From: Flavobacteriia bacterium
GTDB taxonomy: Bacteria > Bacteroidota > Bacteroidia > Flavobacteriales_D > Crocinitomicaceae
Direction of reading: 5' to 3'
DNA: 64,000 nucleotides
Assembly (NCBI GenBank): GCA_947463445.1
Contig: CANHRS010000005.1
Coordinates: forward strand, 1 to 64,000
In this document: positions 31,244 through 39,997 of the stretch, in pieces
Layout: each line of letters opens with the position of its first letter
Position numbering within the stretch: the stretch's first letter is position 1
Made by a program: the position numbers and the translations under genes
Notes under the pieces: generated by a model
Seen by the model: the letters and a program-made list of their open reading frames with translations, nothing else
The model's database searches: none
Told to the model about the DNA's origin: nothing

Positions 31244-33241
31244 ATGACAACTCAGGAATTTCAACAAGATATTTTACAAGGTATTCCAAGTGTTTTACCT
31301 GCTCAAAAAGCATATGAAAGTGTTATAAATCATGCACCAAAACGTAAGGAAATTTTATCTAAAGAAGAAACACGTTTGGCATTGGAGAATGCGTTGCGTT
31401 ATTTTTCAAAGGAATTACATACGGAATTAGCACCTGAGTTTTTACAAGAGTTGAAAGATTTTGGTCGTATTTACATGTATCGTTTTCGTCCAGATTACAC
31501 CATGTATGCTCGTCCGATTGAAGATTATCCTGGTAAATCTTTACAGGCTAAGGCAATTATGTTGATGATTCAAAATAACTTAGATTATGCAGTTGCGCAA
31601 CACCCACATGAGTTAATTACTTATGGTGGAAATGGTGCTGTATTTCAAAATTGGATTCAATATCGTTTGACGATGAAATATTTGGCGGAGATGACGGAAG
31701 ATCAGACCTTGGTGATGTATTCAGGTCATCCGATGGGATTGTTTCCTTCGCATAAAGATGCTCCACGTGTTGTTGTGACGAATGGAATGGTTATACCTAA
31801 TTATTCTAAACCAGATGATTGGGAGAAAATGAATGCTATGGGAGTTTCACAATATGGACAAATGACAGCTGGTTCCTATATGTATATTGGACCACAAGGA
31901 ATTGTACATGGAACAACTATTACTGTTTTGAATGGATTTAGAAAAATCAAAAAATCTCCTGCAGGTTCTTTATTTGTTACCTCTGGATTAGGGGGTATGT
32001 CAGGAGCTCAACCAAAAGCAGGGAATATTGCAGGTTGCGTAACTGTATGTGCTGAAGTAAATCCAAAGATTACAAAAATTAGACATGCGCAAGGATGGAT
32101 TAATGAAGTGATTGATGATATTAATCAATTAGTTGTACGTGTAAAAGAAGCACAAGCAAATAAAGAGGTTGTTTCGATTGCCTATTTAGGAAATATCGTG
32201 GATGTGTGGGAAACATTTGATGCTCAAAATTTACACATTGATTTAGGTTCCGATCAAACATCGTTACATAACCCATGGGCAGGAGGTTATTATCCTATTG
32301 GTTTAACGTTTGAAGAGTCGAACGAATTAATGGCAACGAATCCTGAAGAATTCAAACATAAAGTGCAAGCAACGTTAGTTCGTCATGCAGCTGCGATAAA
32401 TAAGCACTCTTTAAAAGGTACGTATTTCTTTGATTATGGAAATGCCTTTTTATTGGAAGCTTCTCGTGCAGGAGCGGATGTGATGGCAGCAAATCATATT
32501 GATTTTAAATACCCATCCTATGTACAGGACATTATGGGTCCAATGTGTTTTGATTATGGTTTTGGTCCATTTCGTTGGGTTTGCGCATCTGGTAAAGCAG
32601 AAGATTTAGCTAAAACGGATGAAATTGCTTGTCAAGTACTAGAAGAATTAATGAAGACAAGTCCAGACGAAATTCGTCAGCAAATGGATGACAATATTAC
32701 GTGGATCAAAGGTGCGCAACAAAATAAATTAGTTGTAGGTTCTCAAGCACGTATTTTATATGCAGATGCTGAAGGTAGAATGCTCATTGCAGAAGCTTTT
32801 AATAAAGCAATCGCAGCAGGTCAAATTGGACCGGTTATATTAGGTAGAGATCACCACGATGTATCTGGAACAGACTCACCATACCGTGAAACTTCTAACA
32901 TCTATGATGGGTCTAAGTTTACGGCAGATATGGCGATTCAAAATGTGATTGGCGATAGTTTCCGCGGAGCTACTTGGGTTTCTATCCATAATGGAGGTGG
33001 TGTAGGTTGGGGAGAAGTAATCAACGGTGGTTTTGGAATGTTGTTGGATGGTTCTGCTGATGCGGATAGACGATTGAAGTCTATGTTGCATTGGGATGTA
33101 AATAATGGTATTTCAAGAAGGAGTTGGGCTAGAAATGAGGGGGCGATCTTTGCGATTAAACGCGCAATGGAGAAAGAGCCTTTGTTAAAGGTTACAATTC
33201 CGGAGTTGGTTGATGGAAGTGTATTGGATGGGTTGATATAA
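31244..33241 (+). CDS. hutU: Urocanate hydratase (urocanase)
   Basis: 665 aa, about 100 residues longer than the common ~555-aa bacterial form. Urocanase converts urocanate to imidazolone propionate in histidine breakdown using tightly bound NAD. Diagnostic stretches are YGGNGAVFQNW, MYSGHPMGLFPS, TSGLGGMSGAQPKA, QTSLHNPWAGGYYP, and near the C-terminus GRDHHDVSGTDSPYRET and SIHNGGGVGWGE. hutH, hutI and hutG are not in the window, so histidine catabolism genes are dispersed in this genome. Monocistronic by its surroundings. Confidence 0.95.
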   Translation: MTTQEFQQDILQGIPSVLPAQKAYESVINHAPKRKEILSKEETRLALENALRYFSKELHTELAPEFLQELKDFGRIYMYRFRPDYTMYARPIEDYPGKSLQAKAIMLMIQNNLDYAVAQHPHELITYGGNGAVFQNWIQYRLTMKYLAEMTEDQTLVMYSGHPMGLFPSHKDAPRVVVTNGMVIPNYSKPDDWEKMNAMGVSQYGQMTAGSYMYIGPQGIVHGTTITVLNGFRKIKKSPAGSLFVTSGLGGMSGAQPKAGNIAGCVTVCAEVNPKITKIRHAQGWINEVIDDINQLVVRVKEAQANKEVVSIAYLGNIVDVWETFDAQNLHIDLGSDQTSLHNPWAGGYYPIGLTFEESNELMATNPEEFKHKVQATLVRHAAAINKHSLKGTYFFDYGNAFLLEASRAGADVMAANHIDFKYPSYVQDIMGPMCFDYGFGPFRWVCASGKAEDLAKTDEIACQVLEELMKTSPDEIRQQMDDNITWIKGAQQNKLVVGSQARILYADAEGRMLIAEAFNKAIAAGQIGPVILGRDHHDVSGTDSPYRETSNIYDGSKFTADMAIQNVIGDSFRGATWVSIHNGGGVGWGEVINGGFGMLLDGSADADRRLKSMLHWDVNNGISRRSWARNEGAIFAIKRAMEKEPLLKVTIPELVDGSVLDGLI

Positions 33242-33266
33242 GGGGTTGTTTTAATTTTGATATAAT

Positions 33267-33286
33267 GGGTGCGTCGCGACACACCC
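33267..33286. repeat. GC-rich near-perfect palindrome
   Basis: GGGTGCGTCGCGACACACCC, 20 bp, is self-complementary except for one mismatched pair. It sits between the convergent hutU and asnB-like genes and stands out against AT-rich surroundings. Probably a dispersed REP-like element; there is no T tract, so terminator use is doubtful. Confidence 0.45.
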
Positions 33287-33328
33287 GAACGGCAATATAA
33301 TTGATTATTAGTGGTTAGTAACTAAAAA

Positions 33329-34582
33329 CTAGGTTTTACGTTTTTTCTTTTTAGCTGCAGGGAATAGGATATTGTTAAGAATTAAACGGTATCCTGGTGA
33401 GTTTGGGTGTAGGTTTAAATCCGTTGGAGGATCTTGCACCATGTGTCGGTAATCTTCTGGGTCGTGACCACCATAGAAAGTCCATGTACCTTGCCCTAAT
33501 TCACCGTGTACATATTTCGCAGTTCCAAGTGCTTTGTTTTCTCCTAAGATTAGAACATTTGATTTAATAAATTCTTTTTTAAAGTCTGTTGTTTGCCCCA
33601 TGAAATCATCTATGATGTCTGTATGGCATTGTGTTAACATGGTTGGAATCACATCCCATTTTGCTGAAAATTCAAACAAAGAGAATTTGTCCATTGCTTC
33701 TGATCTATGTAGGTCCGTTCCGTCGATATTAGCATATTCATATACAAGCGGATTTCTTTCCAATGTAAATTTATCAAATGCAAAGGTGTTATTGAAATCT
33801 AGTTTTTGTTGACAATTTGGATCTGCAGGATCTCCATCGTACATGTTTTCGCAGATGTCCGTATTGTGCGCTGCGAGTGCAATATCAAAACTGTCGGTAC
33901 CACTACACATTGTAAAAAGGAATCCACCTCCAAGAACAAAATTTTTCAGGTTATTTGCAACCGCTAATTTTAGTTGAGATACCTTATGGAAACCTAACAT
34001 TTTTGCATCGTTTTCGGCTTCTTCTACTTGCGCAAGGTACCAGGGAGCGTTTTTGAAGTTGCTATAAAACTTACCATATTGTCCTGTAAAATCTTCGTGG
34101 TGTAAGTGTAACCAATCGTATTTAGGAAGTACCCCCATGACAATGGCGGAATCATAGATTTTATCGTAAGGGATTTCAGCGTATTCTAATACAAGTGTTA
34201 CAGCATCATCCCATGGTTGTTTACCTTTCGGAGTATAAACCGCAATTTTAGGTGCTTTTTCTAGTTGTATAATTTCTTGATTTACATCGGGATTGGAGAT
34301 TTCATTTCGAATTGCATTCGCTTTTCCATCCGTAATCACCTCGTATTTTACACCACGAATGGTTAATTCTTCTTCAATTTTAACATCGTGAGGGCATAAA
34401 AAAGAACCACCTCTGTAATTTAGTAACCACTCCAATGTTAAACCGTTATTTAACATCCAGTATGCTATTCCATATGCTTTTAAATGGTTTGTTTGTCCAT
34501 TATCCATAGGAATCAATACACTTGTAGCATTTAGTCGTAAACTAAAAGAAATAAGTAGAAAAAGAAATAGTAGTTTTTTCAT
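33329..34582 (-). CDS. Conserved exported protein downstream of dnaB (often labelled asparagine synthetase B)
   Basis: 417 aa with a clear N-terminal signal peptide (MKKLLFLFLLISFSLRLNA). I see neither the N-terminal Cys glutaminase nor the ATP pyrophosphatase motif SGGxDS, so the asparagine synthetase name used for this Bacteroidota family looks unsupported. Visible features are a Gly-rich GGGFLFTMCSGTDSFDIALAA-type segment near the middle and a GTWTFYGGHDPEDYRH motif near the C-terminus, suggesting an alpha/beta fold with a Cys/His site. It ends in a basic tail (KKKKRKT). It starts 3 nt after the dnaB stop and is cotranscribed with it. Envelope location likely; function unknown. Confidence 0.8.
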   Translation of the reverse strand: MKKLLFLFLLISFSLRLNATSVLIPMDNGQTNHLKAYGIAYWMLNNGLTLEWLLNYRGGSFLCPHDVKIEEELTIRGVKYEVITDGKANAIRNEISNPDVNQEIIQLEKAPKIAVYTPKGKQPWDDAVTLVLEYAEIPYDKIYDSAIVMGVLPKYDWLHLHHEDFTGQYGKFYSNFKNAPWYLAQVEEAENDAKMLGFHKVSQLKLAVANNLKNFVLGGGFLFTMCSGTDSFDIALAAHNTDICENMYDGDPADPNCQQKLDFNNTFAFDKFTLERNPLVYEYANIDGTDLHRSEAMDKFSLFEFSAKWDVIPTMLTQCHTDIIDDFMGQTTDFKKEFIKSNVLILGENKALGTAKYVHGELGQGTWTFYGGHDPEDYRHMVQDPPTDLNLHPNSPGYRLILNNILFPAAKKKKRKT

Positions 34583-34585
34583 TTG

Positions 34586-36160
34586 TTAGAAAGGATCATC
34601 AAGACTATCTGTATTGAAATCGAAATTTTCCTCTGCTTCATTCATTTTACTTTGAACGGTATAGCTATTTCCTGCAGGGGCATTATCGAAACCAGTATTT
34701 ACTCCCAAAGCACCCATTGTTTTACCAATTGGTTGGAAATCTTCTTCGAATGAATCGAAATTATCGAAACGCGCATATTCTCCTATAAAACGTAAACGAA
34801 CAGAGTCTGTAGCACCATTTCGGTGTTTTGCGACAATAATTTCTCCTACACCAAGATTGGATTCTCCTTCTTCGTTTTGAAGAATTTGATAATATTCTGG
34901 ACGGTATAAGAAAGATACGATATCGGCATCTTGCTCAATTGCTCCAGATTCACGTAAGTCGGAAAGTATTGGTTTTTTATCGCCACCTCGTGTTTCTACG
35001 GAACGACTTAACTGCGAAAGTGCAATTACAGGAATGTTTAATTCTTTTGCAATCTCTTTGATGGAACGCGATATGGTAGAAATTTCTTGTTCACGGTTAC
35101 CAGAACCTTTACCACCACCGGCAGTCATCAATTGTAAGTAATCAATGATTACCATTTGAATATCGTATTGGCTTTTCAGACGGCGACATTTTGCACGTAA
35201 ATCGAATACCGAAATACCTGCGGTATCATCAATGTAAATAGGTGCAGTTGCTAATTTTGCAATTCGTGTATGTAGTTGTTGGAATTCGTGTTCAGCTAAA
35301 TCCCCTTTTCTTAGTTTTTCAGCACTAATTCTTGATTCAGAAGCAATTAAACGTTTCACTAATTGAACTGAGGACATCTCCAGCGAGAATATAGCCACAC
35401 CCATACCATAATCCACGGCAGTATTTCTCGCCATGGAAAGTACGAATGCTGTTTTCCCCATCGCAGGTCGTGCAGCAATTACAATCATGTCCGAACGCTG
35501 CCATCCCGAAGTAAGTTTATCTAGTTCCCGGAAACCAGTAGGAACACCAGATATACCATCTGTATTTTTAGAAGCTTTTTCAATTTCTAAAATAGCTTCA
35601 CGCACAACGTTTTGCATTACGTCTACGTTCTTTTTCATGTTGTTTTCTGCAATCTTGAAAAGGTCACCTTCCGCTTTGTTTAGCAAATCAAAAACGTCCG
35701 TTGTTTCATCGAATGCGTCGCGAAGTACTTCGTTACACATTCGAATGATTTCGCGTTGGATATATTTTTGAGAGATAATTCTTGCGTGGTATTCTGCGTG
35801 TGCAGCAGAAGCGATGCGGTGTGTTAATTGAGATACATATAAAGCACCACCAGCCATTTCTAATTCACCTTCTTTACGAAGTTGTGTTGTAACAGTAAGT
35901 AGATCGATAGGATTTGTACTAGCGAAAAGTTCACGAATGGCTTTGTAAATCACCACGTGTTTTGGGTCATAAAAACTACTAGGTGTCAGTACATCAATTG
36001 TGTCGTTCACCGCATTTTTGTCTAACATCATTGCTCCCAAAACAGCCTGCTCTAAATCAACAGCTTGTGGAGGTCGCTTACCGAAAGCATCCGGAAAATC
36101 TGCGTTTGCAGGTTTCGTTCTGGTTAGCGGTTTTTTGATTTTATCCGAATTATTTTCCAT
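34586..36160 (-). CDS. dnaB: Replicative DNA helicase
   Basis: 524 aa from ATG 36160. The frame is open 28 codons further up, but those overlap the DUF885 gene end and precede the -7 box, so MENNSDKIKK is the likely start. The N-terminal primase-interaction domain (DLEQAVLGAMMLD) is followed by the RecA-like domain with Walker A ARPAMGKTAF, the Walker B region VIIDYLQLM and the switch region LRESGAIEQDADIV. DnaB is the hexameric 5'-3' fork helicase. The acidic C-terminus (ENFDFNTDSLDDPF) is probably flexible. No intein is seen. Confidence 0.95.
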   Translation of the reverse strand: MENNSDKIKKPLTRTKPANADFPDAFGKRPPQAVDLEQAVLGAMMLDKNAVNDTIDVLTPSSFYDPKHVVIYKAIRELFASTNPIDLLTVTTQLRKEGELEMAGGALYVSQLTHRIASAAHAEYHARIISQKYIQREIIRMCNEVLRDAFDETTDVFDLLNKAEGDLFKIAENNMKKNVDVMQNVVREAILEIEKASKNTDGISGVPTGFRELDKLTSGWQRSDMIVIAARPAMGKTAFVLSMARNTAVDYGMGVAIFSLEMSSVQLVKRLIASESRISAEKLRKGDLAEHEFQQLHTRIAKLATAPIYIDDTAGISVFDLRAKCRRLKSQYDIQMVIIDYLQLMTAGGGKGSGNREQEISTISRSIKEIAKELNIPVIALSQLSRSVETRGGDKKPILSDLRESGAIEQDADIVSFLYRPEYYQILQNEEGESNLGVGEIIVAKHRNGATDSVRLRFIGEYARFDNFDSFEEDFQPIGKTMGALGVNTGFDNAPAGNSYTVQSKMNEAEENFDFNTDSLDDPF

Positions 36161-36165
36161 AGAAA

Positions 36166-36173
36166 CAAATGTA
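36166..36173 (-). promoter_or_regulatory. -7 box TACATTTG for dnaB
   Basis: Exact TAnnTTTG, only 5 nt before the chosen dnaB ATG at 36160. This supports that start and suggests a leaderless transcript. Confidence 0.55.
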
Positions 36174-36219
36174 CGGAAAGGGAAGAGAGATACAAAATTT
36201 TGTTGATAAATGGTGGTGC

Positions 36220-37929
36220 TTACCTCATGTTTTGTTCTAACCAATCATTGATGTTCTTTTCAAGGAGATTTAAAGGTATACTTCCATTTTCTAAACATTT
36301 ATCATGAAATACTTTTATATCAAACTTATCACCAAGTTTTTCTTCTGCTTTTTTACGTAAAGCAAGAAATACAGATTCACCTGTACCATAACATGTCATT
36401 TGACCTGGTGTTACAATCATTCTTAATACAAAATTTTCAATTGCTTTTTTGGATAAATTAGGACAGTATTTAGTATAATATTTTATCGCATCTGACTGTG
36501 ACCAATTTTTTGCGTGAATACCTGGGTCGATAATCATAGTAATTACAAATCTAAAATATAGATTTATACGATTTGTATCGTTTGAATATAAATTCATTTC
36601 ATCTGCTAAAAGTTCAGAATATCTCGCCCAACCTTCATTAAATCCACCATTTCCAATTAATTCGAGTAATTTTGATGAATTTGCTAGGTCTAATTGAATT
36701 CCTCCTTGAAGGTGGTGGCCTGGATAAACTTCGTGAAAAGCTAATGCTTCGACCAATCCTTTGTTTTGATGTTTAAAATCATATAATTGTATATAAAAAG
36801 TGCCAGAGTCTACATTTTTAAGCATTGGTTTTTGATATTCACTATTAGCCATTGGTAAATAATCAGGAATTGGTTCAATTTTATATTTTTGTTTTGTGAT
36901 TAAATTAAAATAGAGAGGAAGTTTTTCTTCTGCTCGAGATAATGCATTTTTTGTATATTGAATTAATTCTTCTTTAGATTTAAATGTTTCAGAAGTATCT
37001 GATACTATAGATTTAATAGTATCAAAATTGGAAGTTTTGAAGAGTTCATTTCCAATTTTTATTATTTTCTCTTTTCTAAAATTCAATCTTTTTAAACCAT
37101 TTTCGTACATTTGATTAGCACTTATTTTTAAAGTCGTGTTTGCTCGTAATTTTGCTTCATAACATTTAAAACCATCGGGATTTGAAGAGACGCCTATGTT
37201 TGATTTAGCTTTAGGTAAATAGTTGAATTGAAGAAAATCTCTGTATTCTTTTATTTTCGGATAGATTTGCTTGGAAATAATTTTTTCTAATTCTAATCCA
37301 AAATCTTTTAGACTATCCTTAGTTGAAGGGATGTAATATGGAGATTCTTTAAATGGAATTGCTAATTGCTCATCAAGTTGTGTTATTATTAATTCAACAA
37401 TGACTTTTGGTGTTGAATAGCCTTGTTTGAGTCCTTCCTTTAGTTTATCCATTTCATTTTGAATAAACATTGGTATTTTAATCCATCTTTTAAGTACATT
37501 TTTTCGATTCAATTCTGAACCTATCGGTTGTGCTTCACAAAGATTACTGATCCCAATGTGCCATCCATCTAAATGACTAAGTAACCAAAGATCTTCTTTG
37601 CAAATTCTACATTCTTTATCACTTTCCAATGTTTCAAAAAGTACTTCGTATGTTAAAAGGTCTACTTTAGTTAACGATTTTTTGTCAATTTTTATCAATT
37701 CTGCATATAACGAATCTTCGAAATTTTCTTGGATTTCAATAGCATTCATTGAGTTATCGCCTAAATTCACATTATCGGCGTTTTCGATGCCGTACATTGT
37801 TCCGTATTCAGGATGAGTCTTAAACGCTTGATTAATATATAAATCAGCTAATTGATTTACTTTAGAGTCTTGAGGAAAATAATAGTTGCATATCAGCAAT
37901 AGTATAGAGAATGCTATTATCTTTTTCAT
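36220..37929 (-). CDS. DUF885 family exported protein, putative metallopeptidase
   Basis: 569 aa with an N-terminal hydrophobic signal (MKKIIAFSILLLICNYYFP). The DUF885 hallmark AFHEVYPGHHLQGG lies near residues 405-418; its HE..H pattern resembles a gluzincin zinc site, with NEGWARYSELLADE about 30 residues later providing the distal Glu. The last hundred residues hold TPGQMTCYGTGE, another family motif. The family is thought to contain periplasmic or surface peptidases, but activity is inferred. LLIC could be a weak lipobox, but the residue before Cys is Ile, so I favour SPI cleavage or none. Divergent from the fumarase gene. Confidence 0.85.
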   Translation of the reverse strand: MKKIIAFSILLLICNYYFPQDSKVNQLADLYINQAFKTHPEYGTMYGIENADNVNLGDNSMNAIEIQENFEDSLYAELIKIDKKSLTKVDLLTYEVLFETLESDKECRICKEDLWLLSHLDGWHIGISNLCEAQPIGSELNRKNVLKRWIKIPMFIQNEMDKLKEGLKQGYSTPKVIVELIITQLDEQLAIPFKESPYYIPSTKDSLKDFGLELEKIISKQIYPKIKEYRDFLQFNYLPKAKSNIGVSSNPDGFKCYEAKLRANTTLKISANQMYENGLKRLNFRKEKIIKIGNELFKTSNFDTIKSIVSDTSETFKSKEELIQYTKNALSRAEEKLPLYFNLITKQKYKIEPIPDYLPMANSEYQKPMLKNVDSGTFYIQLYDFKHQNKGLVEALAFHEVYPGHHLQGGIQLDLANSSKLLELIGNGGFNEGWARYSELLADEMNLYSNDTNRINLYFRFVITMIIDPGIHAKNWSQSDAIKYYTKYCPNLSKKAIENFVLRMIVTPGQMTCYGTGESVFLALRKKAEEKLGDKFDIKVFHDKCLENGSIPLNLLEKNINDWLEQNMR

Positions 37930-37983
37930 TTTATTAGATTAAATATTTTTATCTAATATACAATTATTTTATAGATGAATTTG

Positions 37984-38014
37984 TCCTCCCCCTCGGTCCC
38001 CCTCCAAAGGGGGA
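37984..38014. repeat. CCCCCT/AGGGGG hairpin repeat
   Basis: CCTCCCCCT is followed by CCCCCT-CCAA-AGGGGG (stem at 37998-38013), in the divergent gap between DUF885 and fumarase. The same layout recurs at 50154-50184, so this is a small dispersed repeat family. Confidence 0.45.
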
Positions 38015-38097
38015 AGATTTATGTTTTGCTTCAAATTAGAATAGTAATTCAAGGTTTTAAGAAGCTTTAAATTAATTTTAAGCGTTAAATATTTTCT

Positions 38098-38105
38098 TAC
38101 ATTTG
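38098..38105 (+). promoter_or_regulatory. -7 box TACATTTG for fumarase
   Basis: Exact TAnnTTTG, 19 nt before the ATG, implying a leader of about 12-15 nt. Confidence 0.55.
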
Positions 38106-38124
38106 CAGTCAAAAATTACTTGTT

Positions 38125-39729
38125 ATGGCTGACTTTTTTTATCAAAATCCATTTCCAATTTTAGGAGATAAAACAGAATATAGAAAAATCACTTCTGATT
38201 ATGTGAAGGTAGTAAACTACGGCAATAGAGAGGTGTTAGAAATCGAACCAAAAGGATTGGAATTATTGGCGCAAGAAGCATTGAGTGATGTTTCTTTTTA
38301 CTTAAGACCAACTCATTTAGAGAAATTACGAGCGATCATTGAAGATCCAGAAGCGACAGACAATGATCGTTTTGTTGCGTATAATTTATTGCAAAATGCA
38401 ACCATTGCAGCGGAGGGTCAATTACCTTCTTGTCAGGATACAGGAACAGCAATTGTGATGGCGAAAAAAGGGGAGGATGTTTATACCGGCGTTACTGATG
38501 AAGAGCATTTGTCGAAAGGGATTTACAATACCTATCAAGAAAAAAATTTACGTTTTTCTCAGGTTGTTCCATTGACCATGTTTGATGAGAAAAACTCCGG
38601 AACAAACTTACCTGCACAAATTGATATTTATGCTAAAAAAGGAATGTCTTATGAATTTTTGTTTTTAGCAAAAGGGGGAGGTTCTGCAAACAAAACATTT
38701 TTATATCAACGTACAAAGTCCTTGTTGAACGATGCATCTTTAGAGCAATTTGTAAGAGAACGTATCAAAGATTTAGGAACATCTGCATGTCCACCATATC
38801 ACCTAGCATTGGTTATCGGAGGAACATCTGCGGAGTCAAATTTAGCGACAGTTAAGAAAGCATCTGCGGGTTATTTTGATGAATTGCCAACTGAAGGAAA
38901 CGAAGGAGGTCAAGCATTCCGTGATTTGGAATGGGAATCACGTGTACATAAAATTTGTCAGGAGAGTTTGATTGGAGCACAATTTGGTGGTAAATATTTT
39001 ACCCATGATGTACGTGTGATTCGTTTACCACGTCATGCTGCTTCCTGTCCAGTTGGATTGGGTGTTTCTTGTTCTGCAGATAGAAATATCAAAGCAAAAA
39101 TCACGAAAGATGGAATTTTTGTAGAGCAATTAGAACAAAATCCTCGTAGATTATTGCCAGAGACAGCACCGCATTTAGAAGCTCCTGTTGAGATTGACTT
39201 AGATCGTCCAATGGCGGAAGTTTTGGCTGAATTGTCGAAATATCCAATTAAGACGCGTTTGAAGTTAAATGGAACATTGATTGTTGCGCGTGACATGGCA
39301 CATGCTAAAATCAAAGAAATTATCGATGCTGGTCAACCAATGCCAGAATATTTTAAAAACCACCCAATTTATTATGCAGGTCCTGCGAAAACACCAGAGG
39401 GAATGCCTTCCGGAAGTTTTGGTCCTACAACTGCTGGTAGAATGGATGCTTATGTAGATCAATTCCAATCCTTAGGAGGAAGCATGATCATGTTAGCGAA
39501 AGGGAATCGTTCGAAAGATGTTACCAATGCTTGTAGCAAATACGGTGGTTTCTATTTAGGTTCGATTGGTGGTCCTGCTGCTATTTTAGCGAAAGAGAAT
39601 ATAACTTCTGTTGAGGTGGTTGATTTTCCGGAGATGGGGATGGAGGCAGTGAGAAAGATTACGATTAAGAATTTCCCAGCGTTTATTATTACGGATGATA
39701 AGGGGAATGATTTTTTTGAAAATATTTAG
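38125..39729 (+). CDS. Class I fumarate hydratase (iron-sulfur)
   Basis: 534 aa single-chain class I fumarase, fusing the alpha (N-terminal) and beta (C-terminal) domains. It interconverts fumarate and malate in the TCA cycle with a labile [4Fe-4S] cluster. Cluster ligands are expected in [10 protein letters not shown] (near residue 106), [11 protein letters not shown] and the Cys of TSACPPYH. The C-terminal domain includes [16 protein letters not shown]. It is monocistronic, with its own promoter and terminator. fumA and fumB cannot be told apart by sequence alone, so no symbol is given. Confidence 0.95.
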   Translation: MADFFYQNPFPILGDKTEYRKITSDYVKVVNYGNREVLEIEPKGLELLAQEALSDVSFYLRPTHLEKLRAIIEDPEATDNDRFVAYNLLQNATIAAEGQLPSCQDTGTAIVMAKKGEDVYTGVTDEEHLSKGIYNTYQEKNLRFSQVVPLTMFDEKNSGTNLPAQIDIYAKKGMSYEFLFLAKGGGSANKTFLYQRTKSLLNDASLEQFVRERIKDLGTSACPPYHLALVIGGTSAESNLATVKKASAGYFDELPTEGNEGGQAFRDLEWESRVHKICQESLIGAQFGGKYFTHDVRVIRLPRHAASCPVGLGVSCSADRNIKAKITKDGIFVEQLEQNPRRLLPETAPHLEAPVEIDLDRPMAEVLAELSKYPIKTRLKLNGTLIVARDMAHAKIKEIIDAGQPMPEYFKNHPIYYAGPAKTPEGMPSGSFGPTTAGRMDAYVDQFQSLGGSMIMLAKGNRSKDVTNACSKYGGFYLGSIGGPAAILAKENITSVEVVDFPEMGMEAVRKITIKNFPAFIITDDKGNDFFENI

Positions 39730-39867
39730 AAAATTTTTAGCTCAGACTATTCTTCGTTCGACTTCAAAATTAAATTCCAAATGTGCTAGAGCACACTGCG
39801 GTTTTAATTTTTTGTCTGCCTCGAAAACTAAACGCTAAATTCTTTTCTAGGTTTATATAAGTTTTTT

Positions 39868-39895
39868 AAGTCCCGGTTTTGCTGGGACTTTTTTT
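39868..39895 (+). terminator. Terminator after the fumarase gene
   Basis: AAGTCCC / GGGACTT stem (39868-39874 and 39884-39890) with a T tract to 39895. The flanking A/T polarity fits the plus strand only. Confidence 0.75.
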
Positions 39896-39918
39896 GTTTC
39901 GCTTTGCGAAACGGAGGG
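39896..39918. repeat. TTT-loop palindrome, copy 1
   Basis: GTTTCGC-TTT-GCGAAAC followed by GGAGGG. The 22-nt core is identical to the copies beginning at 46027 and 46313. Here it abuts the fumarase terminator. Confidence 0.65.
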
Positions 39919-39968
39919 AACGCTATTATTGGACAAATAGAGTAAGCATATTTGCTTTGTATTTTTTG

Positions 39969-39988
39969 AGACGCAAAGCATTGCGTCT
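39969..39988. repeat. AGACGCAA/TTGCGTCT hairpin
   Basis: AGACGCAA-AGCA-TTGCGTCT, a perfect 8-bp stem with a 4-nt loop, just past the topB 3' end. No T tract follows on either strand, so it looks like a dispersed palindrome rather than a terminator. Confidence 0.5.
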
Positions 39989-39997
39989 GCACGGGGT

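Noticed and set aside
36161-36244. Upstream extension of dnaB
   Set aside because: Would overlap the end of the DUF885 gene and lie upstream of the -7 box; the canonical start is the ATG at 36160.
37933-37957. ATTAGAT-N11-ATCTAAT inverted repeat upstream of the DUF885 gene
   Set aside because: AT-only arms in AT-rich DNA are expected by chance, and no second copy supports an operator.
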